A DNA stretch of 64,000 nucleotides, taken from contig JAGPXD010000001.1 in the NCBI GenBank assembly GCA_020746995.1, forward strand, positions 5,208,001 to 5,272,000, read 5' to 3'. This stretch comes from Plectosphaerella cucumerina (lineage: Eukaryota > Ascomycota > Sordariomycetes > Glomerellales > Plectosphaerellaceae). Below, piece after piece: positions 53,781-64,000 of this stretch. Numbering within the stretch: the first letter of the stretch is position 1; each line of letters opens with the position of its first letter. The notes below the pieces were generated by a model, which searched no databases, was not told the origin of the DNA, and saw only the letters and a list, made by a program, of their open reading frames with translations. Made by a program: the position numbers and the translations under genes.

Positions 53781-55653
53781 TCAGTTCCGCCGGCCAACAA
53801 TCTCGCCAGCCCGCAGCAGGGCGTTCATGCCGTCCATGGTTGACTCGGCCTTGCCATTGCTACCGCTGTCGTGAACGCTCAGTGAGGTGCGAGACGACGG
53901 AATAGAGGCATCGGTGCCTCCCGATGAACCAGTGGAAGCGTACTTCATCAGAGGTGGCGGAGAAAAGTGACCTGGAAACGGCGTGAGACAGCTGACTCCC
54001 CAAGTGTAGCGCGGCAGCACCACTCACCATTCGACATGCTCTGCGCCGGCGGCCCCGGCGGCATCTGTGGGAAAGGAAGCCTCTGTTCGCTCAGCGGTGC
54101 AGGCGCGCCATGCCCGTAGAACGGCTGTGGTGGCGATCCGTATCCCGGTCCCAATGGCCCGGCCTTATTCGACAAGAGTGCGTGGATGGGAAGCGACGCG
54201 TCGCTCGGGGTCCTGGGATACGATACTCCCGAACTGGACGACCCCATGCTGCCCGCAGACTGCTCGTGCTTCAGCGGCGGCGGCTGCGGTTGCGGCGGTC
54301 CATGCATCGACTGGCCAGGCATGAAGCCCGGGAAGCCCGAGGCACCCTCGGATGTCCTCGTCACGCCTGTCATCCGGTCGCTGAAGACGTCCGACAGCGA
54401 CGGCAAGTGCTGCGACCCCGGCTCGGCGCTGCTTCGGCTCTCGCCCCACGTGGGACGTCGCCTTGGCGGACTGGCGTGTTGCATGGCCGGCGATCGATCG
54501 TCTCGCTCGAAATGGGTGCTCGTTGGTGAGTGCATCGGTTCATCTATCGACATCTGATGGGCCAGCGGGATGGGCGAGAAGCGAGCATCCGGCACCGATG
54601 TCGTCGATCCGACCCGCTGCTTCCGGGGCAGCGGTCCATCGTGGCTGTCACTTCCACTGCCGGTGACACTGCCGCTGCGTGGCGTCAAGCTGGCGCTGCT
54701 GCCGTGGTTCATCCGCGGGCCCGCATCAAGCTTGAGGCGTTTTGACGCATCCTTCGCTGGAGAGCAAGACTTGTCAGACAAAATGGGTGCATGGGAGCGT
54801 CAAACACAAAACCTACCATGGTTCTGGCTGGCCTGCTTCTGCTTGAACTCGTGCAGGTACTGGCTATACCGCTTGTACTCTGGCGTCTTCTTGTACTCGG
54901 ACAGGTCCCGGTTGTACTTCTCCTTGGCGTTCTGCGCCTGCCTCTCAAATGGCTCCTTCTCTCCTGGGGATAGGCTCTGCCAGTTCTCTCCAACAAGTTT
55001 GGCTATTTCGGTAAAGGTAAGGTTGCGTCCTTTCAGATCGTCACGCATCTCTGTGGTGGACGTCAGCAGTTGATCTTGGGGGATAGGGTGCGCGTGACTT
55101 GCTGTTGGAGAAGAGAACGTAGGCCGACGGCGGCCTCTCTGGCGCATTTTCATCATTCTATGTTTCCGTCAGTACCGAGTCTCGTCCTAGGACTGGGTCA
55201 CCACCGACCTTGGGATGCCGACGGTATTTCCGCTTGGTCACTATGGCGACTTCCTTCGCGTCATGGTTCGGTTGCTCAGGCTTTACAGCTTCAGGTTTCG
55301 GTTCTTCGCCATTAGGTCTCGTCGGCGACACCAACGAGGCCTCGGGTGCAAGACCCCTCGAATTCGCGATACGCCTCTGGAGTTTCTGTACGGCGCCGTC
55401 AGCGGTTGCTTCCGACACAGCATTGGTAGCATCTGTTTCCTTACCCTCCGGTGGCCGAGCTTGACACCAAGTGCATCACTGTCGAAAAGCATCAGTCCTC
55501 CATTCTCAAAAGGCGCGACGGCGGGTATACGCACAGATCCGACTCGGTTATATCCAGGATCGTCTCCCAGGTGTCGAATCCCTGGTCGACAAAGGTCTCC
55601 AGGTACTGAGAAATGCCCAACTCCGCAAAGACGGCCTCGAGATCTCGCGACAT
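53781..55653 (-). CDS. SAM-domain + HMG-box DNA-binding protein
   Basis: A 512-residue protein in seven exons: complement(55535..55653, 55445..55478, 55209..55385, 55103..55157, 54817..55050, 54028..54756, 53781..53971), all in phase. Residues 1-60 are a SAM domain (LEAVFAELGISQYLETFVDQGFDTWETILDITESDLDALGVKLGHRRKLQRRI). A linker ending in KRKYRRHPK leads to an HMG box at about 119-185 (RPPSAYVLFSNKMRDDLKGRNLTFTEIAKLVGENWQSLSPGEKEPFERQAQNAKEKYNRDLSEYKKT). The rest is Ser/Pro/Gly-rich, with a short conserved-looking end (MDGMNALLRAGEIV). It is a nuclear DNA-binding regulator; the SAM part may mediate self-association (inference). The intron within the HMG box uses a GC donor (GCAAGT). Target genes unknown. 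Confidence 0.9.
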
Positions 55654-58600
55654 GCGAGCGGATGGGCGTCGTGTCTCGGATGGCCAGGGTCACTGGGCGA
55701 GGGGACGAGCTATCGGTCCTGTCGTTGGAAGGGCAGCTATCACAGCTGATTTGATTTTTCGACTCGGTCGCGAGGTGTTGGAAGCCTCTTCGTGGCTATA
55801 CCGGCGCTCGAGATCTGTTGGCGGAAGTCGGAACACTTCAATTTGATCTTGTCCACCGGGGACCGTCCGTCATGGGCAGGCGCTTTCGGGTCGGCGCAGT
55901 CTCCTGGCGCCGAGGAGAGTCGGAGGGGAAGTGGACAACGACTCGTTCGGTCTTCTAGGCTAATTCGACTCGCGGTGGTGAGGCGGGTGGGAAGCTGGCT
56001 AACGTGACGATAGTTGTGTTGGTGGTTGTCGAGCGACGATGCGAGACAACTGGTGAAGGGGTGGTGGTCAATACGGGTACTGTGCAGTCCATACAATAGT
56101 GTGCTATGGGGAAGGAGCGAAATGGTATGGATATAGTCTGGCGTTGTTGCAAGGCGAGGGGAGATCTCGATGACATGGAGGCGACAAGGCCAAAAGCTCG
56201 GTTGTGGGACACACCCGGGACGACCAAAAGAGAGAGAAGGCTTCTGAGATCATGGGGGTGTGGGCTCGGCGCTCTGAGAGGGTGCACGCAGCACGACAGG
56301 GCCGATCGATACCTCTGAGGATCGCCAATCCGGGGGGGCGGGACGACGAGGCAAAAGCAGGACGGAGAGAGAAGGAGACGTACTTACTGCTGTACCTGAG
56401 ATGCGTTGGTTGCGAAGGGGGACGAGTTGTCTCGAGGAGGGAATGAGCGGCGAGCACAGTTGAACGGGTTTGTCGCTTCGTCCTGAAGAGGCGAGGGGAC
56501 AGAGGGAGTATACTAGCCACTAGGGCGGTGGGTGTAACGGAGTTGACATCAAGGCAGAACGACGTCAAGGACGGCGACTGAACCGTTTCCACAGGCGGCC
56601 CCGCGCACAGGGCAATGGGGGGGAGGGAGGGCCAGGGAGGGAGGGAGATCTAGAAGCAGGAGGGGGGTGGGAAAGGGAAACCAAGGTCGCAGACGGATGG
56701 ATGTTCTGGGCTGTCTTCGATTCCGCCAGCGTGAATCAGATCGTGGGAGCCGAGAAGACGGAGAAAGACAAGCGTCACACAAGCTCAAGGCACCGGGAAC
56801 CACTCCTCTCAGGCGAAGATGCCTGCAGAGGTAGGGGGAGAGGGGGGAAGAGGGTGAAGTTAGGGGGGGTGCAGTGCAAGTGCAGGGTTGCCAGGCGTTG
56901 GGCCGTCCAGCTTTTTGCACTGGACTCGACAACCCGATGGCCGATGGACCGCTGTCTTGTCTTGCAAGGCCGAGCAATTCCTGATGTGCCTGGACAAATG
57001 GCAGGATGGCCTCCAGGGGAAAGGCTAGGGGGGAAAGCAAAGGCCCTGGCGAGTCAAGACCAGGCGCCCCAGCAGCCTGAGATGGGTCGTTGAATACGTG
57101 CTAGGCCAGTACCGGTACATGGGAGTGGCTCCCACGCTGGACGCTGGTGGGCCGACCGAGGAAGAGGGGGTCCAAGGGGGGTGAGTATATCCGAAAACCA
57201 GCGAACACTGAGAGCGAGAGACACGATGGCATGGGAGTTGTGTCCGCCATGTCCCTTTCCCCTGGAGCGAGAGTGGCGGGCGCCCCGAAGGCGCTGTAGT
57301 TTTCGAATTCCCATGCTGTCCTCGCACCGACCAGCTGCTACGAGCCAGGGGCCGGGCACCCAAAGCTATCGCTGAGGTGTCGAATCACGCAAGCTGCATG
57401 GTCGGCCCGCACGTCACCGTCACGGGTGGTACTATCGCGATGGGTACCTTATGAAAAGCGGCACATCCTCCCCAATTATCCGACCTGCAGCAATCAGCAA
57501 TGGACGCTCAGCATGCGGCGCATCGGGGGAACGCCCAGGCGAGGAAAGTACCAGTAAAGCAAGCAGTCAGTCAACCAGCGAACGGGCGGGCTGGCAAGGA
57601 AAGTCAATCAAATCAACTTCCTTACCAGGTGGTGGCCGCCAAAGGATAGACACACGCCCACATGCGGGGGAGAAAGGGCGCGCCAGGCCGGGTCCGCATG
57701 AGAATGGCATGGGGCACCGGGCATCGGTCTTTTCCGCCGGGATCGAGAACACTTTGGGGCACCATCAGCGGATTGGCCGAACGAAACCAAGGACCGCGAA
57801 ACCATGATGGCCTGTACTGACTGGCTGGGGACAAGCATCAACCAGCATGCATCGGATTGGGGAGTAAGGTAGGGAGGGGGGTCGATGGCGGCCGGCTGGC
57901 GCTCGGATTGTTCGTGGGACGGCAGCAGCCTCGTCGAGGGGGGAAGGGGACCCGTTATTTTCGTTGTTATTGGGATTGTCAATTTTGCGGCTTCTCGCAT
58001 CAGCGTGCAGCCGTGTACTTGCTGCAGCCTTCATGGACACGGGTCCATCGAGATGGCCATCTAAAAAGCCATCCACCCAAAGACAGAAACGACGTCAGAA
58101 AAGTGTACGGGCGTGAGGTCGTTTCTTGGTGGCGGCTCACCATGAGTTCATCCTGACATGATTATCCTGCTTGTCTAGTCATGCTGTTGTTTATGTAACT
58201 TGATGACTGTTTGCCAGGCGAGCAGCGGGAGTGACAGTCTTTCTTTCTCATCATCGGCGCGCTCGACCGATATCCCGGGGTTGCGAAATAGGTCCCAACA
58301 AGCACACATGGGACTTGCAAAGCGCATGCTGTAGCCCAATGGCATTTCCCAGGGGGGGCGAGGCTGAAAGCCGAGAGATGGTTTCATGGGGGTTGCCATC
58401 GGACCAAGGCGACCGAAGCAAGGAGATGCATCATCGGTCCGCTTGGGAAGGTGGACGCGAGCTTTTGTTCTCCCCGGGTGCAACATGGGGGAGCTCTCCT
58501 CTCTTTTTTTTCCTCACCCCCTGTTGAAAGTGGCGATCGTCGATATTCTGCATCCATCCGCAGGAAGGCGACACCAAGGGCAACACTGACATGGCTGGGC

Positions 58601-61600
58601 TCGTGGTTCGGAATCTAAGCGCCGGTAGCTGCAGGTCGGACCACGCACCAGGCGGACGGGGCTGACTTGATAGTCGATGCCGCTGCTCTGGTTGTCAGGC
58701 CACATGCAAGGCGGGACAGCTGTCTTGCCTCTTGTCAACTGTCGAGAGGTTTGATGCCAGACCAGAAGAAGCCTCCGCCGCTGCGGCGGCCCCCCCTTCC
58801 CCCTTTCCATCCCCGGATCCTGCAGAGGCCCAGGACGATCTGGAACCTCTTGACCCCGGTCATGGCGGCCGGCTCCCCGTCCAAATCGGACGCGCTCGAG
58901 ATGCGAGCAGCCCCCTATCAAGAGCCCGCCGGAGCAGAGATGCGGATATTCGGCTTGGCATGATTTGTCTGGTGGACGCTTTGTTCTTGGCCCTCTGTTG
59001 TGTTGTTGTATGTCGAGGTCGTCGTGAGCTTAGTCCGAGGGTTTTTGGTGATGATCGGCAGTGTTTGGTACCTCTACCACTGGGACTTGTACCGGGCTGG
59101 GCTGGACCATCTTGCGGCGGCGTCTCCACGTGCGCCTCCACCCCGTGGATTGGGGCCATGACGTATCTTGAAGATGGGCAGAAACAACAGTGCATTTCAT
59201 GTGCTACGATGGCCCTGGGGGTTTGCCGTCTTCGTCCTTCGTCGGTCTGCATCACGGGAGGCGGTTCCCGGTGACTCGTTTGCTCGTCGGGGGTGTGATG
59301 GTGATCTTCGGGAGGCGAGTTCGAAGGCATCGATGGTGTTCCAAAGCCAGCCGCGACTGTACGAGGCGACGCGCGAGGATGCCATCGAGATGTTCGGTTT
59401 AGGGTGACGCTCCCCGGCTCCCAAAGCATGCGGGATGGGCTAGCTCGCTGTCGTGTCAATGGCCCAAGAGCCGAAAGGTAAAAAAGCAATTGCCCATCAT
59501 GATGGTGCGGTTGGGCAGTACCGGTACGACGCTACTGTAGGTACCGCGACAGGAAGGACAGGATGGCCTGGGCTGGGGCCTGGGGGTGACGGCGAACGGG
59601 TCGGTTTTGACGGGCTTTCAGCTCGCCAGAGAATGTCTGTTCGGGGAAGGTGCGGTACAGTACAGTTTGGAGAGCGCTGGCATTCTGGTGGTGGTGGTGC
59701 TGGGTGCTGGGTGCTGGGTGGTGGTGGCAGCGTAAGGTAGCGTCGCGGCGGCGGGCACCGTTCCGGGATCTCGATGGGCGATGTGGTGGGATTTGTGCCA
59801 GAAAACGGTCAGCTGGTGACAGCAATTGGCGGGAATCTCGATGCGGAGTGCGGGCGGAAGGACTGGCTTTCTGGTCTGATTGTCATCGAGATCTGAGGGG
59901 GGTCCTCTTTTGGGTTTGTACGTGATGGTGGTGGTGGCGGCTTTGGTGGTGCACTCACTCGGCTTCAAGTCCGTCCCTTTCCTCAGTGTCTGTCTGGTCC
60001 CAATGTCCCATTCCATCGTCACTTTTTCCCGCCCCCCCTCTTCCCCGTGCCCACTTGTTTGTCGCGGTCTGCTGCTTGCCCTGGTCGGCTGCCCGGCCTT
60101 GGAAGAGGGAATTGATCGACGTCGATGTTCGGTCCAGAAGCTCGAAGGCCCGAGGCATCTGATATCATGTCACGTCTTTGGTGTCTTTGGCGGCGACGAA
60201 AAAAAGAGGGGGGTGCATGTGCTGGTGGGAGTCCAAGAAGGGGGGGTGTGCGAGACGGGGCGTCCCGATCGCAACGGCGGTGGGGGCCGAGTAGCCATCT
60301 GGCATCTGGCGAGGGCATCGGGACTTTGACGCGCTTCGGCCTCGCGCCCCCTCTCGTTTCCGTGCGTTACGGTATTTTCCAGATCGCCAACGAACGTGGA
60401 ACTCGTCAATCCGGGCGGGGAAGGGGGCGCGAAGCCAAAACAAACTAGGAAAAAGTTCGTGGACCGCGGCGCGTTTGTTCGATGCGGTTTGAGCATCAAA
60501 TAATCGACCATTTGATGAGTCCTCGGGTCGAAGTTTGATGGGGTCGCTCGCTCTTCACGTGTTCCCGTTTGGGCAGGGCGTGAAGTGAACCCCCCCTTGA
60601 GAGCGGAGGCGCTCCGGTCCCAGGGACAGCCTCTCATTTGCCCGTGAGGCCGCGGAGTTGCGACCGCGCATGGCGGCGGCCACCGTACAGCAATTGTGCC
60701 CCGCCCTAAAAAAAGGTCAAGAAGGACACGGAATGCTGCCAAGAAGGACCGAAACGAATGTCTTGAGAGAGGAATTCGAGCTCAGCTACAGACGCCCACA
60801 ATACTTTCACTGCCTGTTTGAATTAATGATTACCTCCAAACTGCATCTGACCTTCTAATGACATTAGATGACGGGATCTTCGGAAACGCGATCGGATTTG
60901 CATCCTAGGCAAGGAAGCAAAAAGGTTGCTCGGAGGCGGATTCGAACTGCCGTCAATGCAGTATTGTAGTAAGAACCACAATGCATCATCCTAACCAACT
61001 AGACGATCCGAGCTGGTCGTTGAGGAAAGCAGAGAAATTTGCCTTCTTGTACTGCAAAGCACTTTGCTCCCCCACATTGACTGATCAGTCAGCAACGCTG
61101 ATGGGCCGATGTGGGCAGGCAGCTACAGGGGCAGGGGCAGGCCAGGCACACCTTTTGCACACAGCAGGACATGGAGCAGGCGGGGTTTCCCATGGTCGCC
61201 GGGCGGCATCACCTCGTCTTCCAACAAGTCGGTCTTTTCGCGAACCAACATTCCCTCATCTCCATCCACAGCACCGCACCCGCCTGCTGACACTCTTCTT
61301 ACGAAGCCACGCTACCTACGGTTACCCAAATCCTTCGCTTTTGCCCTTCTAGCCAGCCCAGCGCTTGGACCGGCCCAGAACAGAAGCATTTGCTTTGCTC
61401 TGTCAAACAGAACTTACGAGTATTACGATAGGTTACTCACTCACTCGTACGTGCCTGACGTCAAGCAAGCAATCGGATGAGTCGGCCGGCGAGTACTAAC
61501 ACGCACTTCTCCAGACATCGCAAATCAACCCTCACGCTTCCATTCTTTTGGGGCCTCGAGGTTGTGTTCGAGTCCTGTACGTTGCGTGTCCCGCCCGCCT

Positions 61601-61790
61601 GGCAGGCCCTCTTCCTCGCCCATTTACTGACCCTGTTACTGCCTGCAGCCCCATCCCTTCTCCCCCGAAAGCGGCCACCGTATTCGTCTCAGCCAACTGA
61701 ACGTCGACCACCCACGGGGCAGACGGACGGACGGAGATTCCCACCACCAACCGGCCTGCGATAGCCTCTGCTATCGGCTGAAATCAGGCC
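55654..61790. other. 6-kb region without a protein gene
   Basis: Holds the promoter and probable long leader of the SAM-HMG gene on its left. GTACCGGTAC and GTAGGTACC-type words occur near 57,108, 59,517 and 59,537. Apart from tRNA-His (60.9-61.0 kb) I see no RNA or protein gene. Frames up to 209 codons lie here but lack family features. Many G-runs are present on the plus strand (56.6-56.9 kb). Confidence 0.5.
60927..61013 (-). tRNA. tRNA-His (GTG) with a 14-nt intron
   Basis: Minus-strand cloverleaf. The acceptor stem GCTCGGA/TCCGAGC pairs fully, with discriminator A. The anticodon stem ATGCA/TGCAT flanks a loop TTGTGG..C whose anticodon is GTG. The 14 bases at 60962-60975 sit one base 3' of the anticodon, the standard tRNA intron place. 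The T stem GGCAG/CCGCC has one A.C mismatch. Five T (plus-strand A at 60919-60923) follow. Confidence 0.9.
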
Positions 61791-61964
61791 ATGGCTCCGA
61801 CACGCCTCCACACACCTATGGAGGACGAGTCCGCCTCCCCGACGCAGGGGCCTCCTGGCACCTCCACGACCACCACCGCCTCCAGCACCGCCGGCGGAGT
61901 CGTGTCCGCTCCCGTGCCGCCAGCTGGCGGCAGAAGCACAAACCCCGCCGAAAACATTGCACAG
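61791..61964 (+). CDS. Possible first exon of a gene that leaves the window
   Basis: 58 codons from an ATG (MAPTRLHTPMEDESASPTQGPPGTSTTTTASSTAGG..NPAENIAQ) ending at an ACAG|GTACGA donor in phase 0. A CT-rich leader stands before it. No second exon is recognised in the remaining 2 kb, so the next exon would lie beyond 64,000 or the call is wrong. The low-complexity Ser/Thr/Pro N-terminus is typical of fungal regulators, but no family can be named. Confidence 0.35.
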
Positions 61965-64000
61965 GTACGAGGCAGCTCTTTTTCCTGTCGTCGCCTCCAA
62001 AAATGTCAGGCGCCCCCCTCCCTTGGCCAAAAAAGAAACACATTACTCGCGCACGCCCAGTAATACTGCCCACAACATCCGTCGGTGGCGCACCAGCAGC
62101 AGCGGCAGGAGCACAGGAAGGAGCTTCCTCCTGTCGGGGCGAGAGGTCAAGCGGCAACGGCGCGCCATGCACAAGCGTGCTTAGCCATCTTATGGGAATC
62201 TTCCATTACTTGCCTTGCCACCGTTCTCCCTCCCAAAGGCCTGTCTGTTTGATCGCCATCTCGGCCCGCGTCCGTCCTTGAGAAATGGTGCGACTCGGTC
62301 CTGAGAGACGGTAGCTTGACTGCTTGCTTTCTTGGTAGCATCAGGATCTCGGACTTGACGCCGGCACGGCAAGCAGAGAAAACGGAACTGCTGCCTCGGG
62401 AGGGGTACGACAGGGACAGGCAGGGCACCTTTCGTACCAGGCCTGCCAAGTTTGGCGCATCCGGTTTTGCATGCCGGGTCACCAGCGCAGGCGGCATGTC
62501 GGGGCTCGGGGTCCTCCAGCAGGACCCATGATTTTCGGACACGGCGCCTGCCCACCAAGGTTTTTTCTGGGGGGGCGTGATCTGCACTCCCCCTCAGTCA
62601 GCTCGGTCAACTTCAACAGGGTCTTTCTCGGAGCCGCATCTTCGAATGCGTGCCAGACCTGAAGGACCAGTCTGGTCAAGCGAGACCATTCGCTTCCCCT
62701 TGCCTCCTTTTCGTCCCATGTTGTCACCACTTTGCGTCCCTGAGGCCACAGACTGACGGAAATGTTCTAGGCCTACCAGGAACTGACAAGGTGAGGGGTC
62801 CTTTTTTCTGCCCACATTGTGTCCTCCCCGGCGGCACCCAAGCGCGACAGCCCCATGTTGTGGCCCCCTGTGGTCCTGTCTCTAACCTGCTCTGGCCTGC
62901 CTCTCGCTGTCTTGTAGTGCAAGACGGCGGCCAACTTTTGGCCCCGGGTCCCGCTGCTGCCGCCACGGTCACCCTTCCACAAGTTATCATCTCCAGGGCG
63001 ACGATACCACAACACAACACAAGGCGAGGCAGAGAAGAGGCCAGGCAAGGCCCATGCATGCGCCAACGCGGCCACCACAAGGTGGAGGACGCTGGATGGC
63101 TGGACGGCGACTGTGCCGCTGGGTCTCGATCTTCAGGGGGCCAGCCCGCCAGCAGGGTCCAACTGCGACCACGCCCCTCCCCCCATCCCCAACTGCGACT
63201 CTCTTCAGCACCGTTTGCTCCCCATCGCCAATTGCAAAGCCCTTCCCCTTCCAATTGCACGCCCCCCCTCGTCCAGACGCTCCACCCCCCTCTCACCTTG
63301 CTCGCTCGGTTTCCCCGGTCTCCCTTTCCATCTGAATCGCGCTCAGCGGTCGAGATTCCCATCACTGGTGTTCGGGACCGGTCTGCGCATGGCGATTGGA
63401 CCTTTGCCGATACCTGGACCATGGGACTTTGCGGTTTTGCGGTCGCCTGATGATGGATCGTGCCACACGTCCACGATCGGATTCGCTGGCACATCGCCGT
63501 CTTCAGCACAGCACTCGACGCGATCATCTTGACGCCCGGCTGTGGTCTTGTCCACCATGCTCGCCCGTCGCCAGCATGCGAGGGCAATGAGCTGAAATGC
63601 AAGCGGTCCGACCCTCATCGGACTTCGTCCTTGCCCATGTCTCGGAGGCGCCCTGTCCGGCTCTCACCGCCCATTCATCCCGTGCTTTCCTTTCCTTGCA
63701 CCTAGCAAAGCTGCTGGCCTCTCCATGATCTGGACCAACATCGCGATCGACCATTCCCCAGGTTTCTTCACCTTGAAACGCTGGCTAGCTTCGCACTTGG
63801 CCTCCCCCATCGCGGATCAGGCGCCTCCTCCCCCAAAGTTCGGTGGGCGGACATGAGATGGCTCAAGACGCACCATGCGGTCGGCACGAGCCGAGTTTCC
63901 ACAACCACATGGAAGACCGGTCCAGACCTTCCCCTCCCGCATCCTCACACGAGTCTAGCCCTTTACCTTCCAGATGAGACGAAGTCTGGACCGGCGTGGC
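61965..64000. other. Non-coding end of the window (intron or intergenic)
   Basis: Two kilobases with overlapping short frames and no domain. The stretch is CT-rich from about 63,170 to 63,330. It may be a long first intron of the gene above. Confidence 0.35.

Noticed and set aside
62650..63450. 266-codon open frame on the plus strand
   Set aside because: Low-complexity Pro/Ser/Gln content, an antisense frame of the same length, and no intron or start signals.

Overview
The window is nuclear DNA of a filamentous ascomycete (Pezizomycotina, most likely Sordariomycetes). The genes have several short introns (about 50-110 nt) with GT..AG borders and CTRAC-type branch points. Coding DNA is GC-rich, and the best recognisable proteins have their closest familiar forms in filamentous fungi (SLN1-type hybrid kinase, Orm, Trm44, ADIP/Msd1-type protein, CnjB-type zinc-knuckle protein, SAM+HMG protein). 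I see no operons, phage, insertion sequences or CRISPR. The exact genus cannot be read from the sequence.

Layout. 0-3.4 kb: 3' part of UTP25, then a divergent pair of nuclear genes for mitochondrial proteins (bL17m and MIC12). 3.8-8.6 kb: a doubtful small ORF and the SLN1 osmosensor kinase. 11.3-17.6 kb: an F-box protein and an Air-type five-zinc-knuckle protein. 19.6-25.7 kb: an Orm sphingolipid regulator, a secreted Cys/His-rich repeat protein, a six-exon O-methyltransferase and an unknown Cys-rich protein. 25.7-32.8 kb: 7 kb with no convincing gene. 32.8-39.6 kb: a 1390-residue, mostly disordered protein and a ten-zinc-knuckle protein. 39.6-43.4 kb: a non-coding stretch with tRNA-Asp and a tRNA-like Pol III unit. 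43.4-55.7 kb: a compact block of small secreted protein, aldo-keto reductase, Trm44, ADIP/Msd1-like coiled-coil protein, TPR-F-box protein and SAM-HMG protein. 55.7-64 kb: mostly non-coding, with an intron-containing tRNA-His and the possible first exon of a gene running off the window.

Most genes are housekeeping or regulatory: rRNA processing, mitochondrial translation and cristae, RNA surveillance, tRNA modification, osmosensing, sphingolipid control, microtubule anchoring and ubiquitin ligase adaptors. They do not form a biosynthetic cluster. The most unusual item is the secreted protein at 21.3-22.5 kb: six CX4CX8CX2C modules joined by histidine-rich linkers, then a Pro-Ala stalk and a GPI-like tail. 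It may be a metal-binding wall protein. Second is the tRNA-like unit at 42.5-42.66 kb, which keeps Pol III box motifs but cannot fold as a normal tRNA and is followed by two strong hairpins and a T5 stop.

Exon borders were derived by hand from reading frame, splice-site consensus and protein continuity. They agree in phase for every multi-exon gene listed, but none has been tested against transcripts.
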